Source: an uncultured Oscillospiraceae bacterium (GTDB taxonomy: Bacteria; Bacillota; Clostridia; Oscillospirales; Oscillospiraceae). From it: DNA of 6,422 bases. The stretch is taken from contig CAJUKH010000004.1 in NCBI GenBank assembly GCA_910587345.1, positions 1-6,422 of the forward strand. Direction: 5' to 3'. A program made the translations under genes and the position numbers. The notes beneath the pieces were generated by a model, which saw nothing but the letters and a program-made list of their open reading frames with translations, did not search any database and was not told where the DNA came from. Shown one piece after another: positions 1 to 6,381 of this stretch (the stretch's first letter is position 1; each line of letters begins with the position of its first letter).

Positions 1-1433
1 ATCACACCTCCTAAATCAATGCCGTGGGTGTCTCTGGCGTACTTCAAAACCTCGCATATATCGTCAACCTGTTTTTGCCAATCGGAGCCGTTTTCGGCGG
101 CGATCTGCTTAAAGGTCCGTTGCCCGGTACGCAAGGCGATTTGTGTTGCGGTCGCCTCTTTGCTGGGGTCAATCCAGGGCTTGGGCGGCTTGTCAAAACG
201 GTGGTTAAAATAGTCCTCTTTGCGCTGCCAAAAGTCGGGAACGGTCAAGGCCCCGGAAAGAACGGCGGAAATGATGAACGTCTCATAAATTTCATCAAGA
301 ATATCCAGGAGCAGTTCGTCTTCCTCCGCATAGGTCATGCTGTCCTCAATGAGGCCCTGTCTTGCGCTGCTGTAATTGGTTTGGCTCATATCCCTGGACG
401 TGGCCTCATAGCTGATACCCTGCCCCGCCCCGGTAAGCCGCTGCAGGAGCTTGACGAAACTGGAGGCGTCGCTTGCCTGTCCCTGGGGGTTGATGGCCTG
501 TATTTCCTCTCCGGGGTTCATTTCCAGAATCATGCCGGGGGTGACGGTCTTCCCGGCGTAGGTCTGGACGGGGCCACTGTACTGATTTACCCGGCCAATG
601 CCGCCGGTGGGGTAGTTCCTTTTTACGGCAATGCCAAAACAAGCCTCAATCCGCTGCTTGACCGAAACGGCGGTTATATATTCGTTCACGTCCCGGACAC
701 GGGTCACGGTTTGGCTCATATCGCTCATTTCCCGCAACTGGGAGGGGCGGCGTTTGCTGAAATAGAAAATCACATCGTCCGCCTTGAGAAAAACCGGGTC
801 CGAAATGCTCATGCCGTCAAGGGTGTATTGCCGTATCCAATAGCCGACCGGGGCGTTGAATCGGTCGTACTCAATGCCGCCGACCACCCGGTTCCCCTGG
901 TGTTTCGGGGCAATCTGCGAGGCGTCCAGTTCGTCCGTCTCGAAAAGCTGCAACTTGAACGGGAGGACGCCGCCCTTTGTGTACCGCTTCACGAAAAGGA
1001 TGCCGCCATCCACCTTCTTGCGCCGGACGGCCATGCGGAGCATCTGGTTTAGGCTTTGGGTGCCGGTAACGTCGCAATTTCTTTTTTTGGTCCAAACCTT
1101 CCAGAGCTTTTCAATCTCCTTGTTAAGCTCCTGATTTTCGGTTTCGGCCTGGAGAATCAGGCCCTTGCCGACAACGTTGCGGATAAAGGGGCTTATGACC
1201 GAGGCCATGACGTCGCTGTTGCGCTCAAGGTCCCTGGCTCTGGCCCGTACAACATCCCGGCTGTAACGGTCGGTTGTCTCTGCGCTCTGGTTGATGGCAT
1301 ACCAGTTAGCGTTTGCCCGTCCGTAACTCCCGGCGTCGTAGTGCCTCATTTCCTCAAGGGCTTGCCGCCATGCCTCCCGCTCCGCCCCGGCTTGCGGGTT
1401 AATCCAGCCGATCAGCCTGTCTAAAATGTTCAT
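1..1433 (-). CDS. Phage portal protein, lambda gpB family (3' end missing)
   Basis: The portal forms the dodecameric ring at the capsid vertex through which terminase pumps DNA. The minus-strand frame stays open from ATG at 1433 to the window edge, giving 477 residues with no stop. Lambda gpB has 533, so only the C-terminal end is missing. Family hallmarks are visible: the N-terminal segment ARDLERNSDVMAS (about 66-78) followed by RNVVGKGL (85-92), the TDELD segment (166-170), and the signature SRDMSQTNYSSARQG (346-360), close to the lambda-type SRDxSQTNYSSAR motif. PPKPWIDPSKEA (416-427) is a typical late segment. The start lies 3 nt after the stop of the gpW-like gene, with AAGGGCGG ending 6 nt upstream, so translation is probably coupled. 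A head protease/scaffold gene would be expected next, beyond the left edge. The long open frame on the opposite strand here is a shadow. Confidence 0.96.
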   Translation of the reverse strand, partial: MNILDRLIGWINPQAGAEREAWRQALEEMRHYDAGSYGRANANWYAINQSAETTDRYSRDVVRARARDLERNSDVMASVISPFIRNVVGKGLILQAETENQELNKEIEKLWKVWTKKRNCDVTGTQSLNQMLRMAVRRKKVDGGILFVKRYTKGGVLPFKLQLFETDELDASQIAPKHQGNRVVGGIEYDRFNAPVGYWIRQYTLDGMSISDPVFLKADDVIFYFSKRRPSQLREMSDMSQTVTRVRDVNEYITAVSVKQRIEACFGIAVKRNYPTGGIGRVNQYSGPVQTYAGKTVTPGMILEMNPGEEIQAINPQGQASDASSFVKLLQRLTGAGQGISYEATSRDMSQTNYSSARQGLIEDSMTYAEEDELLLDILDEIYETFIISAVLSGALTVPDFWQRKEDYFNHRFDKPPKPWIDPSKEATATQIALRTGQRTFKQIAAENGSDWQKQVDDICEVLKYARDTHGIDLGGV

Positions 1434-1436
1434 GGT

Positions 1437-1679
1437 CTACCGCCCTTCAAATACTGCAACAACAACGCCGCCCAGGAGGTTGCCGTTGTCCTCTGTCTGT
1501 AACTGTGCCGCCAAATCATCCCGCATTTGCCGCAAGAGGGCGAGGTCCGCCCTGGTAACGCTGCGGGTGCCGAGCTTGTAGCTCTGGCCTCCTAAAAGGA
1601 CGGCGTGGATAGCGGTATCAACCTCAAGGAGCCGCTGCGCTATGGTCTGCCGTTCCGGCTGCTTTTGTTCCTCTGCCAT
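1437..1679 (-). CDS. gpW-like head-to-tail joining protein
   Basis: This is an 80-residue protein sitting between the large terminase and the portal, exactly where lambda places gpW (68 residues). gpW binds the portal after packaging, retains DNA and prepares the head for tail joining. The body fits the gpW pattern: an amphipathic first helix (QRLLEVDTAIHAVLLGG, about 14-30), a short beta segment with a basic/Ser-rich turn (YKLGTRSVTRADL), and a second helix (LALLRQMRDDLAAQL). The tail GGVVVAVFEGR is short and hydrophobic. I chose ATG 1679 rather than the in-frame TTG 1697 because AGGAGG lies 6 nt upstream of the ATG and the TTG would be inside the large-terminase coding sequence. The start is 2 nt after the terminase stop. 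Assignment rests on pattern and position; sequence identity to lambda gpW is low. Confidence 0.85.
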   Translation of the reverse strand: MAEEQKQPERQTIAQRLLEVDTAIHAVLLGGQSYKLGTRSVTRADLALLRQMRDDLAAQLQTEDNGNLLGGVVVAVFEGR

Positions 1680-1681
1680 GC

Positions 1682-3541
1682 CTATCCTCCTAACCAATTT
1701 TCATTTTGGGTTATCCAGTTTTCTTCCGGGGTAAAGGCCGGGTCCGGGTCCGGCTTCGCCTCTGTCCGGGCCTGGACCTCAACCTCTTGGAGGTGGAATG
1801 TCCTGGCCCCGATCATATCGGCGGCGCACATGGCGTAAACCTCACAATCGAGAAAATGGTTGTCCCCGTGGGTGGTCTTCAATACCCAGCTTTGTACGGT
1901 GCGGCCCCCGGCGGTCTTTACGTTGACCTTATGCTCCGCCGTGACCTGTTCGGCGTAGGTCCGATCACACCCGGCGTAGACCATCCAGCTCCCGGTCCCG
2001 TTCTCTTTCCTCATACGTCCGGCGATCATATCCTTGTATTTGCCGGTGTCAATGATGGCCAGGGGCATCCCGTAGGCTTTGCTATCGGTGCGGTTCACTT
2101 TGGAAAGCCTAAAATGGGTGTCCATCGGGTGGGAGCTGCCCTTGCTGGGCAAGGCCCATTCTGAATTGCTGGCGCAAAAATCATAAACGAGATCGGTGTT
2201 GTCGCCGCTGTCAATCAGGGCAAGGGCAACCACCAGGGGGTCCCCGGTTCCCTCCCGTATATACTGGAGGTTCATGATGCGCTCAACCTCCGCAAAAGAG
2301 CCGGCTTGTCCGTGGGCTATGTTCTGGCTTGTGAGGTAATTGCCCCAGGCCCGTATGGTCCAATAAACGCACGTCTCTTGTACGTCTACCCCGGCGGTCA
2401 AAACCTTTGCCCAGGCCGGGACGGTGTACTCCGCCAGGGCGGTCTGCCGCTCAAGGACAAGGTCTGCGCTTGTCTTGAGCTTGGTATCCTCCCACGGCTC
2501 CGCAAGCCAGGAGTTCGTGAAATTCTGGAAAGCGTCGGGGTCGTCCTTGCTGGTTAAAAATTCCTTTGCCATCTCCGAAAACCTCACAAAGGGGGAATAG
2601 AGGGTGTTTATCCAAAAGGCGACCTTGCGGGGGAATTGGGTCCGCTGTTCTACGGTCCGCCACTCCCCGTGCTGGAGCATCTCCGGCTTGTGCCGGTCGG
2701 TGATCACGGCCCCGCATTCCTGGCAAACGTAGGCGGCAAATTCCGCCCGGTCTGCGTAGCTCATACCTTCATCATCCGGGAATTTCACTTGTTTCCAGAT
2801 AAGCTCTATATACTTGCCGCAATGGGGGCAAGGGACAAAGTAGTGCTTTACAATGTCCGCCCCCTCCAGGGCTTTCCAAATGTGGCCGGTCTTTAGGGTG
2901 GGGGTGCTGGTAATGTAAATCTTGCGGTTGTTGCGGAAAGTCTTGGTCCGCTCCCTGGCCAGCGATATGGGGTCCGATTCCTTTTTGGTTGCGCCGGGGT
3001 ACTTGTCCACCTCATCAAGGAACAGGTTCCGTATGGCGAACGACGCAAGCTGGGAAGGACTGCCGGAGCCGGTGACCGTTATGCTCATGCCCTCAAAGAA
3101 TAGTTCAGAGGTGGAGGATTCGCTTGCCCTAAACCGCTGCCGCAACGGCGGCGAGGCGTAGATCATGGGGCGGATTCGCTTCTTTACTACTCTTTCCCCT
3201 AATTCGTCCGACGGGTATACCGCCAACGTGGGGGCCGGGTCCTGGGCTGCTATGTAGGCCAGCATATTGAGCATGGCCTCCGTGCCGCCGACCTGGGTGG
3301 GCTTCACGAAAACAATTTCCTCAACGTCTGAATCAAGGAAAGTGTTCATAATCTCGACAAGGTACGGGGTCTTGCTGTTCTTCCAGGGGCCGGGTATGGC
3401 GGAGCTTGTATCCAATACCCGGTATTTCTCCGCCCACTCGGATACGCTTATATCCTCCGGGGGGCGTAGGTATTCGAGAGCCTTTTTCTGGTATGGCGTC
3501 ACAAGGTATTTTCTGATACGCCAATTTCTAGGCTTTGGCAT
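1682..3541 (-). CDS. Terminase large subunit, GpA family (packaging ATPase and nuclease)
   Basis: This 619-residue protein (lambda gpA: 641) is the packaging motor: it hydrolyses ATP to push DNA through the portal and cuts concatemers at the packaging site. Visible in order: a Walker A-like loop KPTQVGGTE (80-88) in the variant form typical of gpA-type terminases; Walker B LFLDEV (173-178, with D176 and E177); coupling motif TSTPT (211-215); a probable zinc-binding pair CPHC (238-241) and CQEC (273-276); then the C-terminal RNase H-fold nuclease with acidic residues D386 (AGVDVQ), D444 (LIDSGDN) and D565 (FLDCEVY). All expected catalytic positions appear present, so it looks functional. The start ATG overlaps the end of the small-subunit gene by 14 nt and has AAGGG 5 nt upstream. 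gpA-type terminases are usually associated with cos packaging and defined cohesive ends. Confidence 0.97.
   Translation of the reverse strand: MPKPRNWRIRKYLVTPYQKKALEYLRPPEDISVSEWAEKYRVLDTSSAIPGPWKNSKTPYLVEIMNTFLDSDVEEIVFVKPTQVGGTEAMLNMLAYIAAQDPAPTLAVYPSDELGERVVKKRIRPMIYASPPLRQRFRASESSTSELFFEGMSITVTGSGSPSQLASFAIRNLFLDEVDKYPGATKKESDPISLARERTKTFRNNRKIYITSTPTLKTGHIWKALEGADIVKHYFVPCPHCGKYIELIWKQVKFPDDEGMSYADRAEFAAYVCQECGAVITDRHKPEMLQHGEWRTVEQRTQFPRKVAFWINTLYSPFVRFSEMAKEFLTSKDDPDAFQNFTNSWLAEPWEDTKLKTSADLVLERQTALAEYTVPAWAKVLTAGVDVQETCVYWTIRAWGNYLTSQNIAHGQAGSFAEVERIMNLQYIREGTGDPLVVALALIDSGDNTDLVYDFCASNSEWALPSKGSSHPMDTHFRLSKVNRTDSKAYGMPLAIIDTGKYKDMIAGRMRKENGTGSWMVYAGCDRTYAEQVTAEHKVNVKTAGGRTVQSWVLKTTHGDNHFLDCEVYAMCAADMIGARTFHLQEVEVQARTEAKPDPDPAFTPEENWITQNENWLGG
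1686..1691 (-). promoter_or_regulatory. Ribosome binding site AGGAGG of the gpW-like gene
   Basis: AGGAGG lies 6 nt upstream of ATG 1679 and inside the last codons of the large terminase, just before its TAG stop (1684-1682). It decides for ATG 1679 over the in-frame TTG 1697. A ribosome finishing the terminase passes directly over this site, which favours coupled translation. Confidence 0.85.
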
Positions 3542-4073
3542 TTTTGCCCTTCGGTTTTTCGGTCACGCCAGCGACCACGAAAGCCTCAAGCAAGCCTTGA
3601 ATTTCGTGCTGAATCATCTTGTCGAGCCGCCTTGCGCTCAACGGGTCTATTTCAGAAAACCCAGTGATGGCGTCCAAAATCCGGGAGGGGAGGCTCATGG
3701 CAAATTTTTTGAAAGTCACGAAAAACTTTTGATAATCCAGCGTCACTTCCTCGACCGCTATGTACTTCCCGGCGGCGATGGCCGTCTTCAACTGGTGGAG
3801 TTCGCCCTGGCTCTCCTTTAGGGCGATCTCCGCCTGGAGCTTTTGCTCCCGCAGCTCCGTCTCCTTTTCGGAGCGGTTTTTACCGTATGCCTTATCGCTC
3901 AAATACTGGACGTAGCTCTGAATGGTGGGGACCAAATCATACCGCCGCCCTTCCACCGTGTCGGTGGTGGGGAGTACCCCCTCTTGTGTAAGCTGCTGAA
4001 TCCGCCGGACGGTTACGCCGAAAAGCTGGGCTATAACCTCAACCCGGTACATTCCCATGTTTGTCCCTGCCAT
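3528..4073 (-). CDS. Terminase small subunit, Nu1-like DNA-binding protein
   Basis: This 181-residue protein, the same length as lambda gpNu1, precedes the large subunit and overlaps it by 14 nt. Small terminases bind the cos recognition sites and hand DNA to the large subunit. Residues about 8-60 look like a MerR/Nu1-type winged helix-turn-helix: MYRVEVIAQLFGVTVRRIQQ, then the wing EGVLPTTDTVEGRRYDL. Residues about 62-100 are charged and heptad-like (KNRSEKETELREQKLQAEIA) and should form a coiled coil for dimerisation. The C-terminal half (DYQKFFVTFKKFAMSLPSRI onward) probably docks the large subunit, and the tail is Lys-rich. ATG 4073 is chosen because GGAGG lies 7 nt upstream; internal ATGs at codons 6 and 8 have no comparable site. 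Translation is probably coupled to the upstream PLD gene, whose stop is 4 nt before this start. Confidence 0.94.
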   Translation of the reverse strand: MAGTNMGMYRVEVIAQLFGVTVRRIQQLTQEGVLPTTDTVEGRRYDLVPTIQSYVQYLSDKAYGKNRSEKETELREQKLQAEIALKESQGELHQLKTAIAAGKYIAVEEVTLDYQKFFVTFKKFAMSLPSRILDAITGFSEIDPLSARRLDKMIQHEIQGLLEAFVVAGVTEKPKGKNAKA

Positions 4074-4077
4074 CTGT

Positions 4078-4760
4078 CTACCTCCGTTCGTAGGGTGCGG
4101 CCCCGCAGTCCTGGTTGAATGGGATAATCTCTGAAAAGAGCCGGATGTAGGCTCCTACTAAATCCCGGTCAACGGTGACCACCGTGTTTTCGCTCCGGGG
4201 GTTCGTGTTAATGTTTGCGCTGCTCTCAATCAGGCAATCAAACCTTTCCCCTTCAATGGCCATTACTTTGGAATGGTTTCGGAAAATGACCAGCCGTCCG
4301 CCGCACTCTGCAATAAATTCCCTGGTTGCGGCGTAGACGTCCGGGTAACTGCCCTTGAAAATCTCGCCCATGAAAAAGTCAACTCTGCCGACAAGGCCCT
4401 TTTCGTGCCACTTGCGTAGGTCGGTAACGTCCTCCCCGGCCATGCACCACGTTGAAATGGCGGCGTATTTTATGGGCTGCTGCCGCAAAACCATTTTGAA
4501 AAAGGAAAAACTGTCAACGTCTCCAAAAGAAAAGCAATGGTAGCAATCCCCTTCCCGGAAATGCCAGGAGGGCATGGCGTCTTCAAGGGCTTTTTCGGAT
4601 GCCGCCTTGCGCCAGAGCTGTCTTGCTCCCATCCTGTGGGATACCTTGATGCCGCCTTGCTCCGGGGCGGCGTCTTCTTTGCGGCCTCCGCCTCCGGGGA
4701 AATACCGAGGGCGGCTCCCAGGTCGAAACCCTCAAGGCTCAAGTTATCAAGTTCAGCCAT
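4078..4760 (-). CDS. PLD-fold (HKD) protein, encoded in two frames joined by a -1 shift
   Basis: The start ATG 4760 overlaps the methyltransferase stop by 8 nt and has AAGGCGG 9 nt upstream. The first frame gives about 28 sensible residues (MAELDNLSLEGFDLGAALGI, then SPEAEAAK). In that frame the sequence then loses coding character and stops at 4470 after about 95 residues. The -1 frame continues as EDAAPEQGGIKVSHR into an open frame to 4078. A -1 shift at the A_AAG of 4680-4677 gives a 227-residue product. The second frame carries one phospholipase-D-type motif: HSK (H163, K165 of the joined product), E170 where the classical motif has D, then ESSANINTNPRSEN. Single-HKD proteins such as Nuc act as homodimers, often as nucleases. 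The only ATG in the second frame near its beginning, at 4632, has a poor ribosome site. Function in packaging is unknown. Alternatives are a disabling indel, an assembly error, or a separate short protein from 4632. Confidence 0.75.
4081..4085 (-). promoter_or_regulatory. Ribosome binding site GGAGG of the terminase small subunit
   Basis: GGAGG lies 7 nt upstream of ATG 4073 and forms part of the last codons of the PLD gene (stop TAG 4080-4078). It supports ATG 4073 rather than the internal ATGs at codons 6 and 8, and ties initiation to termination of the upstream gene. Confidence 0.85.
4651..4695 (-). promoter_or_regulatory. Candidate programmed -1 frameshift signal in the PLD gene
   Basis: Reading the minus strand: GGAGG (4695-4691), a 10-nt spacer, the slip site A_AAG (4680-4677), a 5-nt spacer AAGAC, then a perfect 6-bp stem GCCGCC (4671-4666) and GGCGGC (4656-4651) around a 9-nt loop. 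In bacterial -1 frameshifting (dnaX, IS3-family transposases) a Shine-Dalgarno-like element about 10 nt upstream and a hairpin a few nt downstream stimulate slippage at A-rich Lys codons. Here lysyl-tRNA on AAG could re-pair with AAA. The site is a tetramer, not a full X_XXY_YYZ heptamer, so efficiency is uncertain. Seen directly: the sequence elements and the frame change. Inferred: that ribosomes use them. Confidence 0.55.
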
Positions 4761-6090
4761 TGGAAAGCACCGCCTTTTGCCCGGTGTAGGTTTCCCACCG
4801 CTTCACTATGACGTCAACGTTGCGGGGTTCAAACTCCATCATGTAGGCGGTCCGACCTAATTGCTCCGCCGCCATCAGCGTGGTACCGCTGCCGCCGAAA
4901 AAGTCACCAACGGCCCAGCCGGGTTTGCTGGAGTTGTTCATCAAGCGGCCCACCAGGGGTATTGGTTTCATGGTGGGGTGTAGCTTGCTCTTTTGCGGCT
5001 TTGGCTCATAGTGGACGGTGGTGAGGTCCTTGTACTGCCGGATGTAGTCCTCAATAAAGGCCAAAAGCTGCTTCTTGTTCATGGCCTTAAAATCGGTTTC
5101 ATCCTCCAGGAGGATGGTGTCCTGCTTGTGGTCATTGATGAAATAATGGGCGGCTCCCTCTTTCCATCCGTACAAAATCGGCTCATGCCGCCATTGGTAG
5201 TCCTGCCGCCCCAGCACAAAGTGCTGTTTCTCCCAAATCAGGACTTGCGCCAGCTTTAGTCCGGCGTCGGTGTAGGCTTGCCGGAAAGGGAGGCCGTTGG
5301 TGTCCGCATGGAAAACGTAAATCCCGGCCCCCGGCCTCATGGCCTCGCTGATATTCCGAAACGTGGTAAGGAGGAAATCATAAAACCCGGTTTCGCTCAT
5401 GCGGTCGTTTTGGATGGTGCTTTCCGGGCGGCATTCGTCCGTCCGAAACTTTTTTAGAAAGTCAACCTTTTCCCCGTAGTCAACGTTATAGGGCGGGTCC
5501 GTGATCACAAGGTCCAGGGCCTTACCGGCCAGGAGCCGCCTTACGTCCTCCGGGTCGGTGCTGTCCCCGCAGAGGAGGCGGTGGCGTCCGAGCCTCCATA
5601 GGTCGCCGGGGCGGGTTTCGGGGACCTCAATCTCCGCCGCCGCCTGTTCGGCGTCGTAGCCGTCCTCTGTGGCCTCCGGCGGGATGTCAAGCTCCTGGAT
5701 TAGGTCCTCCAGGTCCGTCCGCTGAAAGCCGGTAACGCTAAAGTCGTAGCCCTCCAGGTCAAGCTCAACCAACAAATCCTTTAGGATGGCGTTGTCCCAC
5801 TTGCCTGTAATCTTGTTTAGGGCTATGTTAAGGGCCTTTTCTTTGGCCTTATCGGGTATGTCGAGGACGATAACCTCCGCCTCTGTATACCCTAAATCCA
5901 TCATGACGGTGCATCTCTGGTGGCCCTTGATAATGGTCCCGTCGCTGTTTATCACAATGGGGTCCGCATAGCCAAACTCCGTTAAACTGTTGCGAATTTG
6001 TATATATTCCGGGTCGTTTGGGGTCAATTTTTTCCTCGGATTGTACTCCGCAGGGTGCAAGTCGGCGAGGTTTTTACGCTCAAATTTCAC
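4753..6090 (-). CDS. ParB-like N-terminal domain fused to DNA adenine/cytosine-N4 methyltransferase
   Basis: This 445-residue protein methylates the exocyclic amino group of a base in a specific DNA sequence using S-adenosylmethionine. Residues about 1-95 form a ParB/sulfiredoxin-like domain (LHPAEYNPRK at 11-20, then a GHQR box at 56-59). The methyltransferase follows: catalytic motif IV ITDPPYNVDYG (196-206), a variable probable target-recognition region (about 210-365), HPTMKP (371-376), and the SAM-binding FFGGSGTT (397-404) with E419 downstream. The order DPPY before FGGSG is that of beta-class N6-adenine/N4-cytosine enzymes; DPPY cannot by itself tell A from C. Start: GTG 6090 is preferred because AAAGGGGG lies 7 nt upstream and the ParB domain begins right after it. 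The frame stays open upstream to TTG 6273, but those 61 codons lack family features. No restriction endonuclease is visible nearby, so this is probably an orphan phage enzyme for self-protection. Confidence 0.93.
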   Translation of the reverse strand: MKFERKNLADLHPAEYNPRKKLTPNDPEYIQIRNSLTEFGYADPIVINSDGTIIKGHQRCTVMMDLGYTEAEVIVLDIPDKAKEKALNIALNKITGKWDNAILKDLLVELDLEGYDFSVTGFQRTDLEDLIQELDIPPEATEDGYDAEQAAAEIEVPETRPGDLWRLGRHRLLCGDSTDPEDVRRLLAGKALDLVITDPPYNVDYGEKVDFLKKFRTDECRPESTIQNDRMSETGFYDFLLTTFRNISEAMRPGAGIYVFHADTNGLPFRQAYTDAGLKLAQVLIWEKQHFVLGRQDYQWRHEPILYGWKEGAAHYFINDHKQDTILLEDETDFKAMNKKQLLAFIEDYIRQYKDLTTVHYEPKPQKSKLHPTMKPIPLVGRLMNNSSKPGWAVGDFFGGSGTTLMAAEQLGRTAYMMEFEPRNVDVIVKRWETYTGQKAVLSNG

Positions 6091-6097
6091 GGTCCGG

Positions 6098-6105
6098 CCC
6101 CCTTT
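6098..6105 (-). promoter_or_regulatory. Ribosome binding site AAAGGGGG of the methyltransferase
   Basis: AAAGGGGG, one mismatch from AAAGGAGG, lies 7 nt upstream of GTG 6090. It is the main reason to start the methyltransferase at the GTG immediately before the ParB-like domain, rather than at the distant TTG 6273 of the longer open frame. Confidence 0.7.
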
Positions 6106-6214
6106 GCGTAACGAAACGCCTAAAAATTTTTCATTTTCAACCGAAAAAACATCGCGCCTTCCTTCGCCCCGCATGGGGAGGCCGGGTAGGAAGTACCTTT
6201 TGCCTTTGGCGGTG

Positions 6215-6262
6215 CCTTGCCCTCGCAGAGCGCATTTCGTCATGCGCTCCGCAAGGGAAGGG
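6215..6262 (-). repeat. Long imperfect inverted repeat (hairpin)
   Basis: The core arms GCAGAGCGCAT (6225-6235) and ATGCGCTCCGC (6242-6252) pair at 10 of 11 positions plus one G-T wobble, around the 6-nt loop TTCGTC. Beyond a C-A mismatch, CCCT (6220-6223) pairs with AGGG (6254-6257), and after one more mismatch CCTT (6215-6218) pairs with AGGG (6259-6262), including one wobble. There is no following T-run on either strand, so it is not a typical intrinsic terminator. It could be a structured leader element or a protein-binding site. Confidence 0.8.
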
Positions 6263-6282
6263 AAGGAGGGCAACTATGGCTT

Positions 6283-6303
6283 GTGAGCTTCTCTGTTGCT
6301 CAC
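6283..6303. repeat. Short perfect inverted repeat GTGAGC/GCTCAC
   Basis: GTGAGC (6283-6288) and GCTCAC (6298-6303) are perfect complements separated by 9 nt. It is one of several successive dyads upstream of the methyltransferase. On its own a 6-bp dyad can occur by chance; its interest lies in the cluster. Confidence 0.55.
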
Positions 6304-6316
6304 GCTTAAACGATAG

Positions 6317-6338
6317 CACAAGTGAATGTACTCTTGTG
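6317..6338. repeat. Short perfect inverted repeat CACAAG/CTTGTG
   Basis: CACAAG (6317-6322) and CTTGTG (6333-6338) are perfect complements separated by 10 nt. GTAC occurs in the loop (6328-6331) and again overlapping the 3' end of the right arm (6338-6341). It could be an operator half-site pair or a hairpin; nothing visible distinguishes these. Confidence 0.5.
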
Positions 6339-6352
6339 TACTCGATTTACTA

Positions 6353-6381
6353 GGGCTTGCAATTTCCCTATTGACAAGCCC
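6353..6381. repeat. Inverted repeat GGGCTTG/CAAGCCC
   Basis: GGGCTTGCAAT (6353-6363) pairs with ATTG-a-CAAGCCC (6370-6381) over 11 bp with a single bulged A at 6374 and a 6-nt loop TTCCCT. There is no U-tract on either side. The same CAAGCCC word recurs at 6411-6417, which suggests a repeated protein-binding word as well as a hairpin. Confidence 0.75.

Noticed and set aside
24..1052. A 342-codon open frame on the plus strand.
   Set aside because: It lies wholly opposite the portal gene, has no recognisable domain, and its translation is Gly/Pro/Val-rich low-quality sequence typical of the antisense of a GC-rich gene. The minus strand carries clear portal motifs.
3267..3821. A 184-codon plus-strand open frame.
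   Set aside because: It is antisense to the junction of the two terminase genes, both of which have strong motifs and ribosome sites. No family features are visible in it.
4470..4676. Zero-frame continuation of the PLD gene after the proposed slip site as an independent functional domain.
   Set aside because: Its composition after the slip site (Pro/Arg/Lys/Gly-rich) and codon use look out of frame, while the -1 frame gives helix-like coding sequence leading directly into the HKD motif. It may be made as a short termination product but has no visible domain.
6143..6178. Possible intrinsic terminator on the minus strand: CCCC/GGGG stem (6167-6178) followed by TTTTTT near 6145.
   Set aside because: The stem is only 4 bp with certainty and the T-run is separated from it by about 18 nt, unlike a working intrinsic terminator. 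It would also cut off the packaging operon.
6137..6319. A 60-codon minus-strand frame overlapping the hairpin region.
   Set aside because: Arg-rich composition follows from the GC-rich repeats, it starts at a GTG without a ribosome site, and it is in a different frame from the methyltransferase. Better explained as non-coding structured DNA.
6371..6376. Perfect TTGACA on the plus strand as a -35 box.
   Set aside because: No acceptable -10 box lies 16-19 nt downstream (TATATA is only 8 nt away), and the hexamer is part of the right arm of an inverted repeat. No plus-strand gene follows within the window.
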